NCBI GenBank assembly: GCA_015066975.1 | Contig: SVNI01000007.1 | Location: 1 to 56,095, forward strand | Direction: 5' to 3' | Source: Ruminococcus sp. | GTDB taxonomy: Bacteria; Bacillota; Clostridia; Oscillospirales; Ruminococcaceae | Length of the DNA stretch: 56,095 bases | Shown: in pieces, positions 40,388-48,342 of the stretch | How positions within the stretch are numbered: position 1 is the first letter of the stretch | Layout: every line of letters begins with the position of its first letter | Position numbers and translations under genes: made by a program | The notes under the pieces: generated by a model | Told to the model about the DNA's origin: nothing | The model's database searches: none | Seen by the model: only the letters and a program-made list of their open reading frames with translations

Positions 40388-40882
40388 TTATGCAATGCCG
40401 AATGCTACGGCAATGATAATCGAAATCACAAACGAGATGATGATATTTCCGGCAAATTGCAGATAATACTTGAAAATATTCCAGCCTTTGCGGTTTCTGG
40501 AAGCATCGGGTTCATCCGGCTTTGTACCGCCGAGTACGACAGGCGCAACCATGAATAGGAAAAGAATGCCTGTGAAAGGAATCAATGCCGGGTCAGAATG
40601 CGAGTCTGCTTCTATCATCAGGATAAAAATAATTATCAGGACAGATAAAATTACATGACAGGTATGATATTTCTTTTTCCATTTCCGGAAAGCAGTTTCA
40701 TCAAAGGGAATTCCAGGCGGAAAGTTTTTCATCTGCTGAAGCGGAATATTCCGTTCCGGAATCTGATTCTGTTCTATGATAATATCAGAGTCACAGAAAT
40801 CGCAGTGAACGACTTTAGTACTTGCTGTAAAATTCAGAACTGCACCGCAGTGCGGGCAGACAGAATCCTGTAAAGTTGTCAT
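40388..40882 (-). CDS. Zinc-ribbon membrane protein
   Basis: 164 residues. The N-terminus has CPHCG and CDFCDSD, a four-Cys zinc ribbon. Two hydrophobic stretches lie at about 75-118 and one at 143-163. Topology probably places the ribbon in the cytosol. GGGGGA ribosome site; 15 nt after the previous gene, so co-transcribed with it. Function unknown. Confidence 0.8.
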   Translation of the reverse strand: MTTLQDSVCPHCGAVLNFTASTKVVHCDFCDSDIIIEQNQIPERNIPLQQMKNFPPGIPFDETAFRKWKKKYHTCHVILSVLIIIFILMIEADSHSDPALIPFTGILFLFMVAPVVLGGTKPDEPDASRNRKGWNIFKYYLQFAGNIIISFVISIIIAVAFGIA

Positions 40883-40897
40883 AATTATCGTCCCCCG

Positions 40898-42037
40898 TTA
40901 CCAAACGTGATAATTCTTGCTTACGAAATAAACAAGCTGTGACAGGCGCAAATCTTCAATTTTGATATTCTCATCACGCAGGGCACGGGACATGGTTTCA
41001 AATTTACCGCTGATACGGAGCAGATTTTCTACTTCTTCCCGGCTGGGCTGATGTTTCCGGAGATATTGTTCTACTGCATCAGCCATATAGCCGTAGCTTC
41101 TGACCTGCGATTTTTTTAGCTCATATTCCGGCTTGCCGTAATCGAATACCGGAATCAGAGCATCACTGTCACGGTAATTCACAACGGACTGCGAAACAAT
41201 TTCCGGCAGAAATGCAATTAATTCAATAGCTATCGAATAATCCGGACAGAATTTTGCAATTTCCCGGAATATCTTGTCTTTGGAAGCATCGTCTGTAATA
41301 TCAGACATCTTATCCAGTGCAAGAAAAGCTAAATCACCGACATTCTGCTTTGTGAACGGGCACGGTTCATAAGTTTCGGTATCCTGAATCAGGACGATAA
41401 ATAATTTATTAATGCTGACTTGTCTGTCCGTTCTGGAAAGAAGTTCCTGATATAACAAATCCGTCAAATCCGGATAGACAATGCCGTTGATTCTGGCTTC
41501 ACAGAACTGTTTGTCTCCCATATCGGCAGAAAAAAGTTTAATCCAGTAAACACGTTTTGTTCCGAGATATTCCGGAATTTTATCTTTCACAGCTTCCCAT
41601 GGGTCGATATTTTTGCCTTTGCCTTTATGCAGGACAAGATGCTGTTCCGGTACATGGAACTTGTATTTTTTTTCAATAATTTCAGAAGTTATCGTTTCTG
41701 AACCGGGATTGTCCAGCGAATACAGAACGGATTTCAGTACGCTTTCACTGAATTCGGCACTACAGGCTTTCATGGCATCTTCGAGGGAATCGCCTAAGCT
41801 GGCACAGGATTCGACAAGTTCTTCGTCGAACCAGTCATGTCGGAGGATAAAAATCAGTTGTGCGCTGAAGCGGTTTTCCCGGCTGTGAACCTGACCGAAC
41901 TCCAGAGCGACATGCAGAGCCTGGCCGGTATAATGCAGAGTATCGCCCTCTATGACTGCGCCGGGGCAGTGTTCCATGATAAGAGCAAGCAGGATTTTTC
42001 TCTGTTCTTCTGGTGATAATGTATCAAAATCGGGCAT
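40898..42037 (-). CDS. Cytosolic protein of unknown function
   Basis: 379 residues from the ATG at 42037, 10 nt after AAGGAG; the GTG at 42046 is too close to it. No signal or membrane helix. N-terminal pattern LSPEEQRKILLALIMEHCPGAVIEGDTLHYTGQALHVALEFGQV with further alpha/beta segments (KRVYWIKLFSADMGDKQFCEARINGIVYPDLTDLLYQEL). No family recognised. It heads an operon with the zinc-ribbon membrane protein. Confidence 0.78.
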   Translation of the reverse strand: MPDFDTLSPEEQRKILLALIMEHCPGAVIEGDTLHYTGQALHVALEFGQVHSRENRFSAQLIFILRHDWFDEELVESCASLGDSLEDAMKACSAEFSESVLKSVLYSLDNPGSETITSEIIEKKYKFHVPEQHLVLHKGKGKNIDPWEAVKDKIPEYLGTKRVYWIKLFSADMGDKQFCEARINGIVYPDLTDLLYQELLSRTDRQVSINKLFIVLIQDTETYEPCPFTKQNVGDLAFLALDKMSDITDDASKDKIFREIAKFCPDYSIAIELIAFLPEIVSQSVVNYRDSDALIPVFDYGKPEYELKKSQVRSYGYMADAVEQYLRKHQPSREEVENLLRISGKFETMSRALRDENIKIEDLRLSQLVYFVSKNYHVW

Positions 42038-42074
42038 GATTTGCACTCCTTTTTGCTGAAAATATTACTATTTC

Positions 42075-42103
42075 AGTATAACACAAATTCTTGGCTGTGT
42101 CAA
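42075..42103 (-). promoter_or_regulatory. Promoter of the unknown/zinc-ribbon operon
   Basis: TTGACA, 17 nt, TATACT on the minus strand. Confidence 0.85.
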
Positions 42104-42105
42104 TA

Positions 42106-42135
42106 GAAAAATCCCCTGTTTTCGAGGCAGGGGAT
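42106..42135 (-). terminator. Terminator of the LRR-dockerin gene
   Basis: AATCCCCTG / CAGGGGATT stem with a T-rich tail on the minus strand. Closely similar to the terminator at 43097. Confidence 0.9.
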
Positions 42136-42142
42136 TGAAAAA

Positions 42143-42943
42143 TTATTCTGTAAAGCTTGTGATTAAGCCAACAATATATCTCATAATCGTAAGCGTTTCA
42201 TCAGCATCCGGTTTTCCGTTGCCGTTGAAGTCAACGGCCTGTACCTGCGTTTCTGTAAGAAATTCTTTTCCAAGAAGTGCTCTGTTTACAGTGATAACAT
42301 CAAGAATGTCAATTGTACCGTTTCCGTCAACATCTCCGGGCATACTTTCTTCGAGTGCTTCAAACTGATATCCATATTTTTCAGCATAAGCCTGTGCGGT
42401 AGAGTTGACATAGCCATGAATCACAGTATTTTCAGCACTGCCGAGCGTGTATCCAGTATCACCGTCGATAATTTCACAGTCAGGGCTTTTGATGATGATA
42501 ACAGTCAGGCCAGTTCCGGCAAATGCATCTGAACCGATTGTTTTTACCCCTGCGGGAATCAGAACCCTTTTCAGATTATTGCAGGAAGCAAATGTAGCTG
42601 TGCCAAGAACTTCTAAGCTTTCCGGCAGTTGCACAGATGAAAGCGCAGAGCAGGACATAAAGGAAAAGGCGGTTTCTGTCAGGCCTTCTTCAATGATGAG
42701 GTTTTTCACATCCATTCCAGACCAGATGGTATTGAAACCTTGCTCGACAAATGTACCTGTTCCGGAAATTTTCAAAGTGCCGTGAATGTCCAGTATCCAT
42801 GTCAGATTATCTCCGCATGTGCCGGAAGAAGCTTCTGCATTTGCGGAGATGACAGCCGTTTTCTGAACCTGTTCCGGCAGGAACGGCACAGCACACAGCA
42901 TACACAGCGCAGAAACCACAGCGGTTATTTTTTTGAATTTCAT
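42143..42943 (-). CDS. Dockerin protein with a short BspA-type leucine-rich repeat domain
   Basis: 266 residues. Signal peptide about 1-36. LRR_5/BspA-type repeats at about 45-195 (CGDNLTWILDIHGTLKISGTGTF, VKNLIIEEGLTE, LSSVQLPESLEVLGTATFASCNNLKRVLIPAGVKTIGSDAFAGTGL, then the cap HGYVNSTAQAYAEKYGYQF). The C-terminal dockerin (about 203-266) has GDVDGNGTIDILD and DFNGNGKPDADE, ending YIVGLITSFTE. BspA-type repeats mediate protein or surface binding, so this may be a non-catalytic cellulosome part. AAGGAGA ribosome site. Confidence 0.9.
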   Translation of the reverse strand: MKFKKITAVVSALCMLCAVPFLPEQVQKTAVISANAEASSGTCGDNLTWILDIHGTLKISGTGTFVEQGFNTIWSGMDVKNLIIEEGLTETAFSFMSCSALSSVQLPESLEVLGTATFASCNNLKRVLIPAGVKTIGSDAFAGTGLTVIIIKSPDCEIIDGDTGYTLGSAENTVIHGYVNSTAQAYAEKYGYQFEALEESMPGDVDGNGTIDILDVITVNRALLGKEFLTETQVQAVDFNGNGKPDADETLTIMRYIVGLITSFTE

Positions 42944-43096
42944 AGAATCACGTCTCCTTATTATTTTATACTCATTTGATAAATCGTCTATAATAAATTA
43001 TACCTGAAATTTAAAAAAATACAATGGATTTCACGGAATATTTACAAAATTTAGATTTTTTCTCCAATCCGCACAAGGGATTTTTGGAGAATATGA

Positions 43097-43128
43097 CGAA
43101 AACTCCCCTGTTTTCGGGGCAGGGGAGT
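43097..43128 (-). terminator. Terminator of the repeat-module dockerin gene
   Basis: CTCCCCTG / CAGGGGAG stem followed by a T run on the minus strand. Confidence 0.9.
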
Positions 43129-43134
43129 GAAAAC

Positions 43135-43947
43135 TTATTCTGTAAAGCTTGTGATTAAGCCGACAATGTATTTCATGAGTTTGAGAGATTCTTCGGAATC
43201 GGGCTTGCCGTTGCCGTTGAAGTCGATAGCTTTTAGCTGGTTTTCGGAGAGGGTTTCCTTGCCGAGAATGGCTTTATTGAGCGTGACAACGTCCAGAATG
43301 TCAATTTGACCGTTTCCATCGGCATCACCTTCCAGCAAGGTTTCAATTGGTGTTTCCGGTTCTTCTCCTGATTCTAGAGCACAGAACATAAGCAAGCTGG
43401 TATCAATTCCGTTTTCTTCGCAGATTTTGCGGACTCTGTCACAGGCTTCAGTATCATAATAAAAATAATAATATATGATACACTTCATTTCCAGACACTC
43501 ATCTAATGGTGCAAGCGTTCTCCAACCGATACCGTCTGGATAGAGAAGGGCATCTAATTTATTATAAGCTTCGGTCAAAGTAAGTTCATCAGCAAGGGTT
43601 TCAATTGGTGTTTCCTGCTCTTCTGCTGATTCTAAAACAAAAAATTCAAGCAAATTAGTATCAATTCCGTTTTCCTCACAAAGTTTGAGGACGGTGTCAC
43701 ATGCCTGAGCCTGATAATAAGGATAATAATATATGATATGCTCTATTTCCAGACACTCGTCTAATGGCGCAAGATATTCCCTCCAGCCGATACCATATGA
43801 ATAGAGAAGGGCATCTAATTTATTATAAGCTTCGGTCAAGGTAAGTTCATCAGTATAAGAGGTAATGCTGTCATCTGCATATACAGGCAGATTCATGCAG
43901 GAAGAAAGCATTAGCAAAGAAGCTAAGAATGCAAAAGTTTTTTTCAT
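43135..43947 (-). CDS. Dockerin protein with two copies of an unrecognised ~86-residue module
   Basis: 270 residues. Signal peptide about 1-24. Two tandem modules at 32-118 and 119-204, each beginning DELTLTEAYNKLDALLY, with GIGWR, LAPLDECLE, IIYYY, CEENGID and a PIETL end. The dockerin (about 206-270) has GDADGNGQIDILD and DFNGNGKPDSEE, ending YIVGLITSFTE. Cysteines in the modules are conserved between copies. I do not recognise the module; no catalytic motif is evident. The dockerin and terminator closely resemble those of the next gene downstream (42143). Confidence 0.85.
   Translation of the reverse strand: MKKTFAFLASLLMLSSCMNLPVYADDSITSYTDELTLTEAYNKLDALLYSYGIGWREYLAPLDECLEIEHIIYYYPYYQAQACDTVLKLCEENGIDTNLLEFFVLESAEEQETPIETLADELTLTEAYNKLDALLYPDGIGWRTLAPLDECLEMKCIIYYYFYYDTEACDRVRKICEENGIDTSLLMFCALESGEEPETPIETLLEGDADGNGQIDILDVVTLNKAILGKETLSENQLKAIDFNGNGKPDSEESLKLMKYIVGLITSFTE
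43336..43854 (-). repeat. Two-copy ~260-bp tandem repeat within the dockerin gene
   Basis: Copies at about 43594-43854 and 43336-43593. Long nearly identical stretches remain at DNA level, for example around 43545-43590 and 43800-43850, so the duplication is recent. Confidence 0.85.
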
Positions 43948-44014
43948 AAAAATTCCTCCTTTATATCAATAGATAATAAAATGTTATCGTTCTATTCCCC
44001 CCCATTATATATTT

Positions 44015-44043
44015 ATTATATCACATCGGATTGTGAAATGCAA
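44015..44043 (-). promoter_or_regulatory. Promoter of the repeat-module dockerin gene
   Basis: TTGCAT, 17 nt, TATAAT on the minus strand. Confidence 0.8.
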
Positions 44044-44080
44044 TTGACAGAATATACAAAATTTAACAGCTATATTTGAC

Positions 44081-44114
44081 AAATAAAACAGACCTCTCAT
44101 TTTCGAGAGGTCTG
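44081..44114 (-). terminator. Terminator of the thrS operon
   Basis: CAGACCTCTC / GAGAGGTCTG stem with a T-rich tract on the minus strand, just after the thrS stop. Confidence 0.92.
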
Positions 44115-44128
44115 AAGAATTTTTTAAA

Positions 44129-46084
44129 TCAGCAGGATTCTTTTGCTTTTGTGGAAATTTCGAGCATCAGCTTTGCGAGCAGTTCATCAAGAGTCATATT
44201 GCCCAGATTATCGCCCTTTCTGGTGCGGACAGAAACGGTTTTTGCTTCTACTTCATTATCGCCGATTGTCAGCATATACGGGATTTTATCGAGTGTTGCT
44301 TCACGGATTTTCTTGCCCATTTTTTCGGCTCTGTCATCAATTGCGCATCTGATTCCGGCATTGGTGAGAGCTTCTTTGACTTCATTGGAAAAATCAAGAT
44401 GACGGTCAGCAATCGGAATGATTTTTACCTGTTCCGGCGCAATCCATAACGGCATAGCCCCTGCGAAATGCTCAATCATGTAAGCAAGCGTTCTCTCAAA
44501 GCATCCCAGAGATGTTCTGTGAATGATATACGGTGTTTTCTTTGTGCCGTCCTTGTCGATATATTCCATGCCGAATCTCTTGGCCAGAAGCATATCAATC
44601 TGGATTGTTACAAGCGTATCTTCCTTGCCGTATACGTTCTTATACTGAATATCCAGCTTCGGGCCGTAGAAAGCGGCTTCATCAATGCCGACAGTGTATT
44701 CCAGACCGAGTTTATCAAGAATTTCCCCCATGACTCTCTGCGCTTCGTCCCACTGTTCCTTTGTGCCTTCATATTTATTATTCGGATTGGCAGGGTCCCA
44801 CTGAGAGAATCTGTAAGTACAGTCCCCAAGCAGGCCGACTGTATCAAGGAAATATTTTACAAATTCCAGACAGCCCTTGAATTCTTCTTCGAGCTGGTCA
44901 GGACGGAGAATATAATGTCCTTCAGAAATCGTAAACTGACGAACACGGATTAAACCATGCATTTCGCCGGAATCTTCGTTTCTGAACAATGTGGATGTTT
45001 CTGTTAATCTCATCGGCAAATCACGGTAAGAACGCTGTTTGTTCAGATATACCTGATACTGGAACGGACATGTCATCGGACGCAGTGCAAAACATTCTTT
45101 GGATTCATCATCGGGGTCACCCACAATGAACATACCGTCACGATAATGGTCCCAGTGACCGGAAATTTTATAGAATTCACGTTTTGCGAACAACGGTGTT
45201 TTTGTCAGCAGACAGCCGTGAGCCTGTTCATAGTCTTCTACCCATCTCTGAAGGAGCTGAACTACTCTTGCACCCTTCGGCAGAAGCACCGGCAGACCCT
45301 GACCGATAGCATCCACAGTCGTAAAATATTCAAGTTCACGGCCAAGCTTGTTATGGTCACGGAGTTTTGCTTCTTCACGGCGTTTGAGTTCTTCTTCAAG
45401 CTGAGAAGCCTTCGGGAAAGATGTACCATAAATTCTGGATAAGGACTTATTCTTTTCAGAGCCTCTCCAGTATGCGCCTGTACATGACAGAAGCTTGAAT
45501 GCCTTAACGGGTTCAGTGGTCATGAGGTGAGGGCCTGCACAGAGGTCAGTAAATTCGCCCTGCTTGTAGAAAGAAATCGGTTCGCCCTTTTCGGCATGTT
45601 CCTGACAGAGTTCGACTTTATAGGGTTCGTCCATGTCCTTGAGTTTCTGAAGTGCTTCTTCCGGAGAGAGCTGGAAGGCTTCAAGCGGAAGTTTTTCCTT
45701 AACGATTTTTTTCATTTCGGCTTCGATTTTTTCGAGTTCTTCGGGTTTGAACGGATGTTCGGCATCGAAATCGTAATAGAAACCGCCGTCAATGGCAGGG
45801 CCGATTGCAAGTTTTGTTTCGGGATACAGTCTCTTGACTGCCTGCGCCAGAATATGGGATGTCGTATGCCAGAAAGCTTTTTTGCCTTCGGGGTCATCGA
45901 ATGTCAGAACCTCGAATGCACAGTCTTTTGTGAGGACTGTACGCATGTCACGGACTTCGCCGTCAATCTTGACAACACATGCAGCCTTATACAGACCCAT
46001 GCCGATGCCTTTGATAACTTCGGCGGCTGTCAGATTTTCTTCCACTTCACGAATCGAACCGTCTTTGAGTGTTAATTTCAGCAT
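44129..46084 (-). CDS. thrS: Threonine--tRNA ligase
   Basis: 651 residues. TGS domain at the N-terminus (LTLKDGSIREVEENLTAAEVIKGIG). Editing domain with HTTSHILAQAVKRLYP and later CAGPHL. Class II core with PMTCPFQYQVY, FRNEDSGEMHGLIRVRQFTISEGHYI and YGPKLDIQYKN. C-terminal anticodon domain PLWIAPEQVKIIPIADRHLDF. AAGGAG precedes the ATG. It is the second gene behind a threonine-type T-box; the first is a small membrane protein. Confidence 0.97.
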   Translation of the reverse strand: MLKLTLKDGSIREVEENLTAAEVIKGIGMGLYKAACVVKIDGEVRDMRTVLTKDCAFEVLTFDDPEGKKAFWHTTSHILAQAVKRLYPETKLAIGPAIDGGFYYDFDAEHPFKPEELEKIEAEMKKIVKEKLPLEAFQLSPEEALQKLKDMDEPYKVELCQEHAEKGEPISFYKQGEFTDLCAGPHLMTTEPVKAFKLLSCTGAYWRGSEKNKSLSRIYGTSFPKASQLEEELKRREEAKLRDHNKLGRELEYFTTVDAIGQGLPVLLPKGARVVQLLQRWVEDYEQAHGCLLTKTPLFAKREFYKISGHWDHYRDGMFIVGDPDDESKECFALRPMTCPFQYQVYLNKQRSYRDLPMRLTETSTLFRNEDSGEMHGLIRVRQFTISEGHYILRPDQLEEEFKGCLEFVKYFLDTVGLLGDCTYRFSQWDPANPNNKYEGTKEQWDEAQRVMGEILDKLGLEYTVGIDEAAFYGPKLDIQYKNVYGKEDTLVTIQIDMLLAKRFGMEYIDKDGTKKTPYIIHRTSLGCFERTLAYMIEHFAGAMPLWIAPEQVKIIPIADRHLDFSNEVKEALTNAGIRCAIDDRAEKMGKKIREATLDKIPYMLTIGDNEVEAKTVSVRTRKGDNLGNMTLDELLAKLMLEISTKAKESC

Positions 46085-46128
46085 AATAAATCAATCTCCT
46101 TTTTTAATTATTATATCTTATCAGCATG

Positions 46129-46620
46129 TTAATGCTGGTTTGATTTTGTTTCGTGTACGGCAGAAACATCGAAAATCGTTTCTAACAGATGTACTGCCCT
46201 GTATGCATCTACAGAAAATATTCCTATAGGGGCGAAAATGCCAATCAACAGCATCGGGATTCCTAAAAATAAAAATTCAGATACGGTTTTGTGAAATATC
46301 AGCAGGAAAAGCGAAAACAGCCAGCCTATCAGTACAAACACAAGCCATAAAATCATGAATCTAAAGATGATTTCATGTATATGAATATCCCCCAGAATCC
46401 GGCATTCCGTCTGACTGACGGGAAGAATCCGCAAATCCATTACAGGTTTGAAGCTGTTCCGATAAAATGCGCCGGAATCATATTCCAGACGGATATAGAA
46501 TAATTCCGGACTGCCTTTCAGTTCCGGATTCTGTTTGACAGCTTCCTGCAATCGGAACAGAGTATCTTCGGCAGAGGCATGTATCTTCATACTGAATTTA
46601 TCGCGAAATTTCAGATACAT
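46129..46620 (-). CDS. Small membrane protein upstream of thrS
   Basis: 163 residues from ATG 46620, 9 nt after AGGAG; the ATG at 46629 touches that site and is rejected. The N-terminal ~85 residues are soluble (FRLQEAVKQNPELKGSPELFYIRLEYDSGAF). Two hydrophobic helices follow at about 86-140, then a short tail. No family recognised. It lies directly behind the T-box terminator and 44 nt before thrS, so threonyl-tRNA levels should control it too. Confidence 0.72.
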   Translation of the reverse strand: MYLKFRDKFSMKIHASAEDTLFRLQEAVKQNPELKGSPELFYIRLEYDSGAFYRNSFKPVMDLRILPVSQTECRILGDIHIHEIIFRFMILWLVFVLIGWLFSLFLLIFHKTVSEFLFLGIPMLLIGIFAPIGIFSVDAYRAVHLLETIFDVSAVHETKSNQH

Positions 46621-46639
46621 CTTTCTCATCTCCTGAAAA

Positions 46640-46890
46640 CAAAAACACCCTGAAACTATAGATTTCCTATAGTTTCAGGGCGATAGTTACCGCTGTTCCA
46701 CCTGAATTTCATGCATAGATATGCATCTCATTGACCGGATAACGGGGGTAAACCGCTGTGTATTAAACAGGCTCAGGAGTGGTATTCATCATCATCATTG
46801 TGAAATGCATTCCGTTTCAGCCCCGTTGCGGAATACTCTCTGTAATTTCATGGCTCTGCGCCGATGATAATGACTTCTCCGTCATCGTTT
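46640..46890 (-). ncRNA. T-box leader, threonine specificity, controlling the thrS operon
   Basis: On the minus strand: a long Stem I with CAGAGAG and the GGGGCTGAAA distal region, then GAA-T-ACC-A at 46780-46787. The specifier ACC (46781-46783) reads threonine and is followed by A, as is usual. The T-box sequence AGGTGGAAC has the TGGA bulge at 46697-46700. A 14-bp terminator stem (CCCTGAAACTATAG, 46648-46680) with a U tract ends it. Uncharged tRNA-Thr should stabilise the antiterminator and allow read-through. Confidence 0.92.
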
Positions 46891-46896
46891 GAATCT

Positions 46897-46925
46897 ATCA
46901 TAGCACAAAAAATCGGATTTGTCAA
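46897..46925 (-). promoter_or_regulatory. Promoter of the T-box/thrS operon
   Basis: TTGACA, 17 nt, TATGAT on the minus strand. The -35 hexamer contains the TGA stop codon of the upstream gene (46922-46924). Confidence 0.9.
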
Positions 46926-47824
46926 GAGGAAATTTCAGCTTTTTCAAAATAAAATGATAAAATATCCCATTCGTTTTCTATCAGTTCGTATCTGTTTTCC
47001 GGAGAATAGCTTTCTGAATTATGGTCAAGAATCGTGAAAACCGGAGGCATGATGCCTTTCAGATTGGATTCCAAATCGGAAATATTTTCAAACCGGATTT
47101 TTAAATCATCGTTATCATAATAAGTATTGTCGTTTGTGAGAGTCAGAATCAGATTTTGTTTATAGACTTCTTCGGTAAAATCATAAGTAAATTCATGTTC
47201 AATCTTCTTGATGTATTTTTTCGAGTGGAGAGCGTTCAGGATTTCCAGCATATCGGGAGTATCAGCGACATTCGGATACATGACAGAAGTATCTGTTTCA
47301 GGGATACTTTTCTTTTGCGGTTCTGCCGGATGCAGTTTCGACTTGATGAAATTCCCGATTTCAGTGAGTTCTGCTTCGGTAACTTCTTTCGGGAGTCCCT
47401 GCGGATAGTCCAGAAAACTATAATCTGCGGAAACATGCTGACGGATTGTATGTTCATTTTTATCCTTATCTATGATATGCAGATGAATTTTATATCCGAC
47501 AACGCCACCGAAACGGTTGTGTTCCGGATAATTCAGCAGTTCGCATTTTTTAATTTCGTCATAGCGGAAATGCAGTTTTCTTTTTTTGAGCTGAAATTCA
47601 CATTCTGTATCATCTGCCTGAAAGGTCGCTTTCATATACTGGCATAAATAGTAAAGTACGAGACCAATTAACCATAGCAGAAATATGCCGCCTCCGATAA
47701 CTGCATATTTTCCGTCATCAATGAAAATATATGCAAAACCTATCAGGGCAACGGGCAGAAGTATCAGCATAAGAATAAAAAACAGATAACTCATATCGCT
47801 GATATATTGAAATTCTTTTTTCAT
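46922..47824 (-). CDS. Membrane protein of unknown function (paralogue of the preceding gene product)
   Basis: 300 residues. Two transmembrane helices at about 13-65. A domain then resembles bacterial PH-like/YcxB-type proteins (FQADDTECEFQLKKRKLHFRYDEIKKCELLNYPEH). A further ~120-residue C-terminal part is absent from its paralogue upstream (47829). AAGGAG precedes the ATG; 4 nt after the previous stop. No function known. Confidence 0.75.
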   Translation of the reverse strand: MKKEFQYISDMSYLFFILMLILLPVALIGFAYIFIDDGKYAVIGGGIFLLWLIGLVLYYLCQYMKATFQADDTECEFQLKKRKLHFRYDEIKKCELLNYPEHNRFGGVVGYKIHLHIIDKDKNEHTIRQHVSADYSFLDYPQGLPKEVTEAELTEIGNFIKSKLHPAEPQKKSIPETDTSVMYPNVADTPDMLEILNALHSKKYIKKIEHEFTYDFTEEVYKQNLILTLTNDNTYYDNDDLKIRFENISDLESNLKGIMPPVFTILDHNSESYSPENRYELIENEWDILSFYFEKAEISS

Positions 47825-47828
47825 GTCC

Positions 47829-48338
47829 TCATCTCCTTAGAAAAGTCCGGTTTAATCTGGATTTCAGAAAATTTTTGATTTGATTCAGTTCTGCCTGTTT
47901 TACATGATAGGAAATATGTTCGGGATATTTCTGAAGTACATAGTCAATATCCACTTTCTGCCGGATGTAATATTTCTGATGATTTTTGTCAGTAATGCTT
48001 AACTTCAATTCATAATAACTTAATTTATCGTCTTTGTCCCAATAGGGAGAAACAGAAGTTTCTACTCCGGCTATTTCCTCATACCGGAAGTGCAGAGTCT
48101 TTCCGGAAAGCGTAAAGGTGCATTCTTCGTCATTGGCTTCAAACGAGCCTTGCAGATAGTAAAGATGTGAATTCATTAGGCGTATTGGTATTCCAACGAT
48201 AAGTGCAAGCGGAAACATCCATAAATCTAAACGATGAAAAACAACGCAGAGAACCGGCACAATACCAAAAGCCGAAATCAAAAACCATGCCGTACTAATC
48301 CAGCTTCTTTCACTGATATAGCGGAATTCTATTTCCAT
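47829..48338 (-). CDS. Membrane protein of unknown function, PH-like pattern
   Basis: 169 residues. Two hydrophobic segments at about 14-58. Then the pattern FEANDEECTFTLSGKTLHFRYEEIAGVETS, which mirrors FQADDTECEFQLKKRKLHFRYDEIKKCE in the next gene, so the two are paralogues. Starts 4 nt after the glycosyltransferase gene, with AAAAGG inside that gene's end. Function unknown. Confidence 0.75.
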   Translation of the reverse strand: MEIEFRYISERSWISTAWFLISAFGIVPVLCVVFHRLDLWMFPLALIVGIPIRLMNSHLYYLQGSFEANDEECTFTLSGKTLHFRYEEIAGVETSVSPYWDKDDKLSYYELKLSITDKNHQKYYIRQKVDIDYVLQKYPEHISYHVKQAELNQIKNFLKSRLNRTFLRR

Positions 48339-48342
48339 AAAA

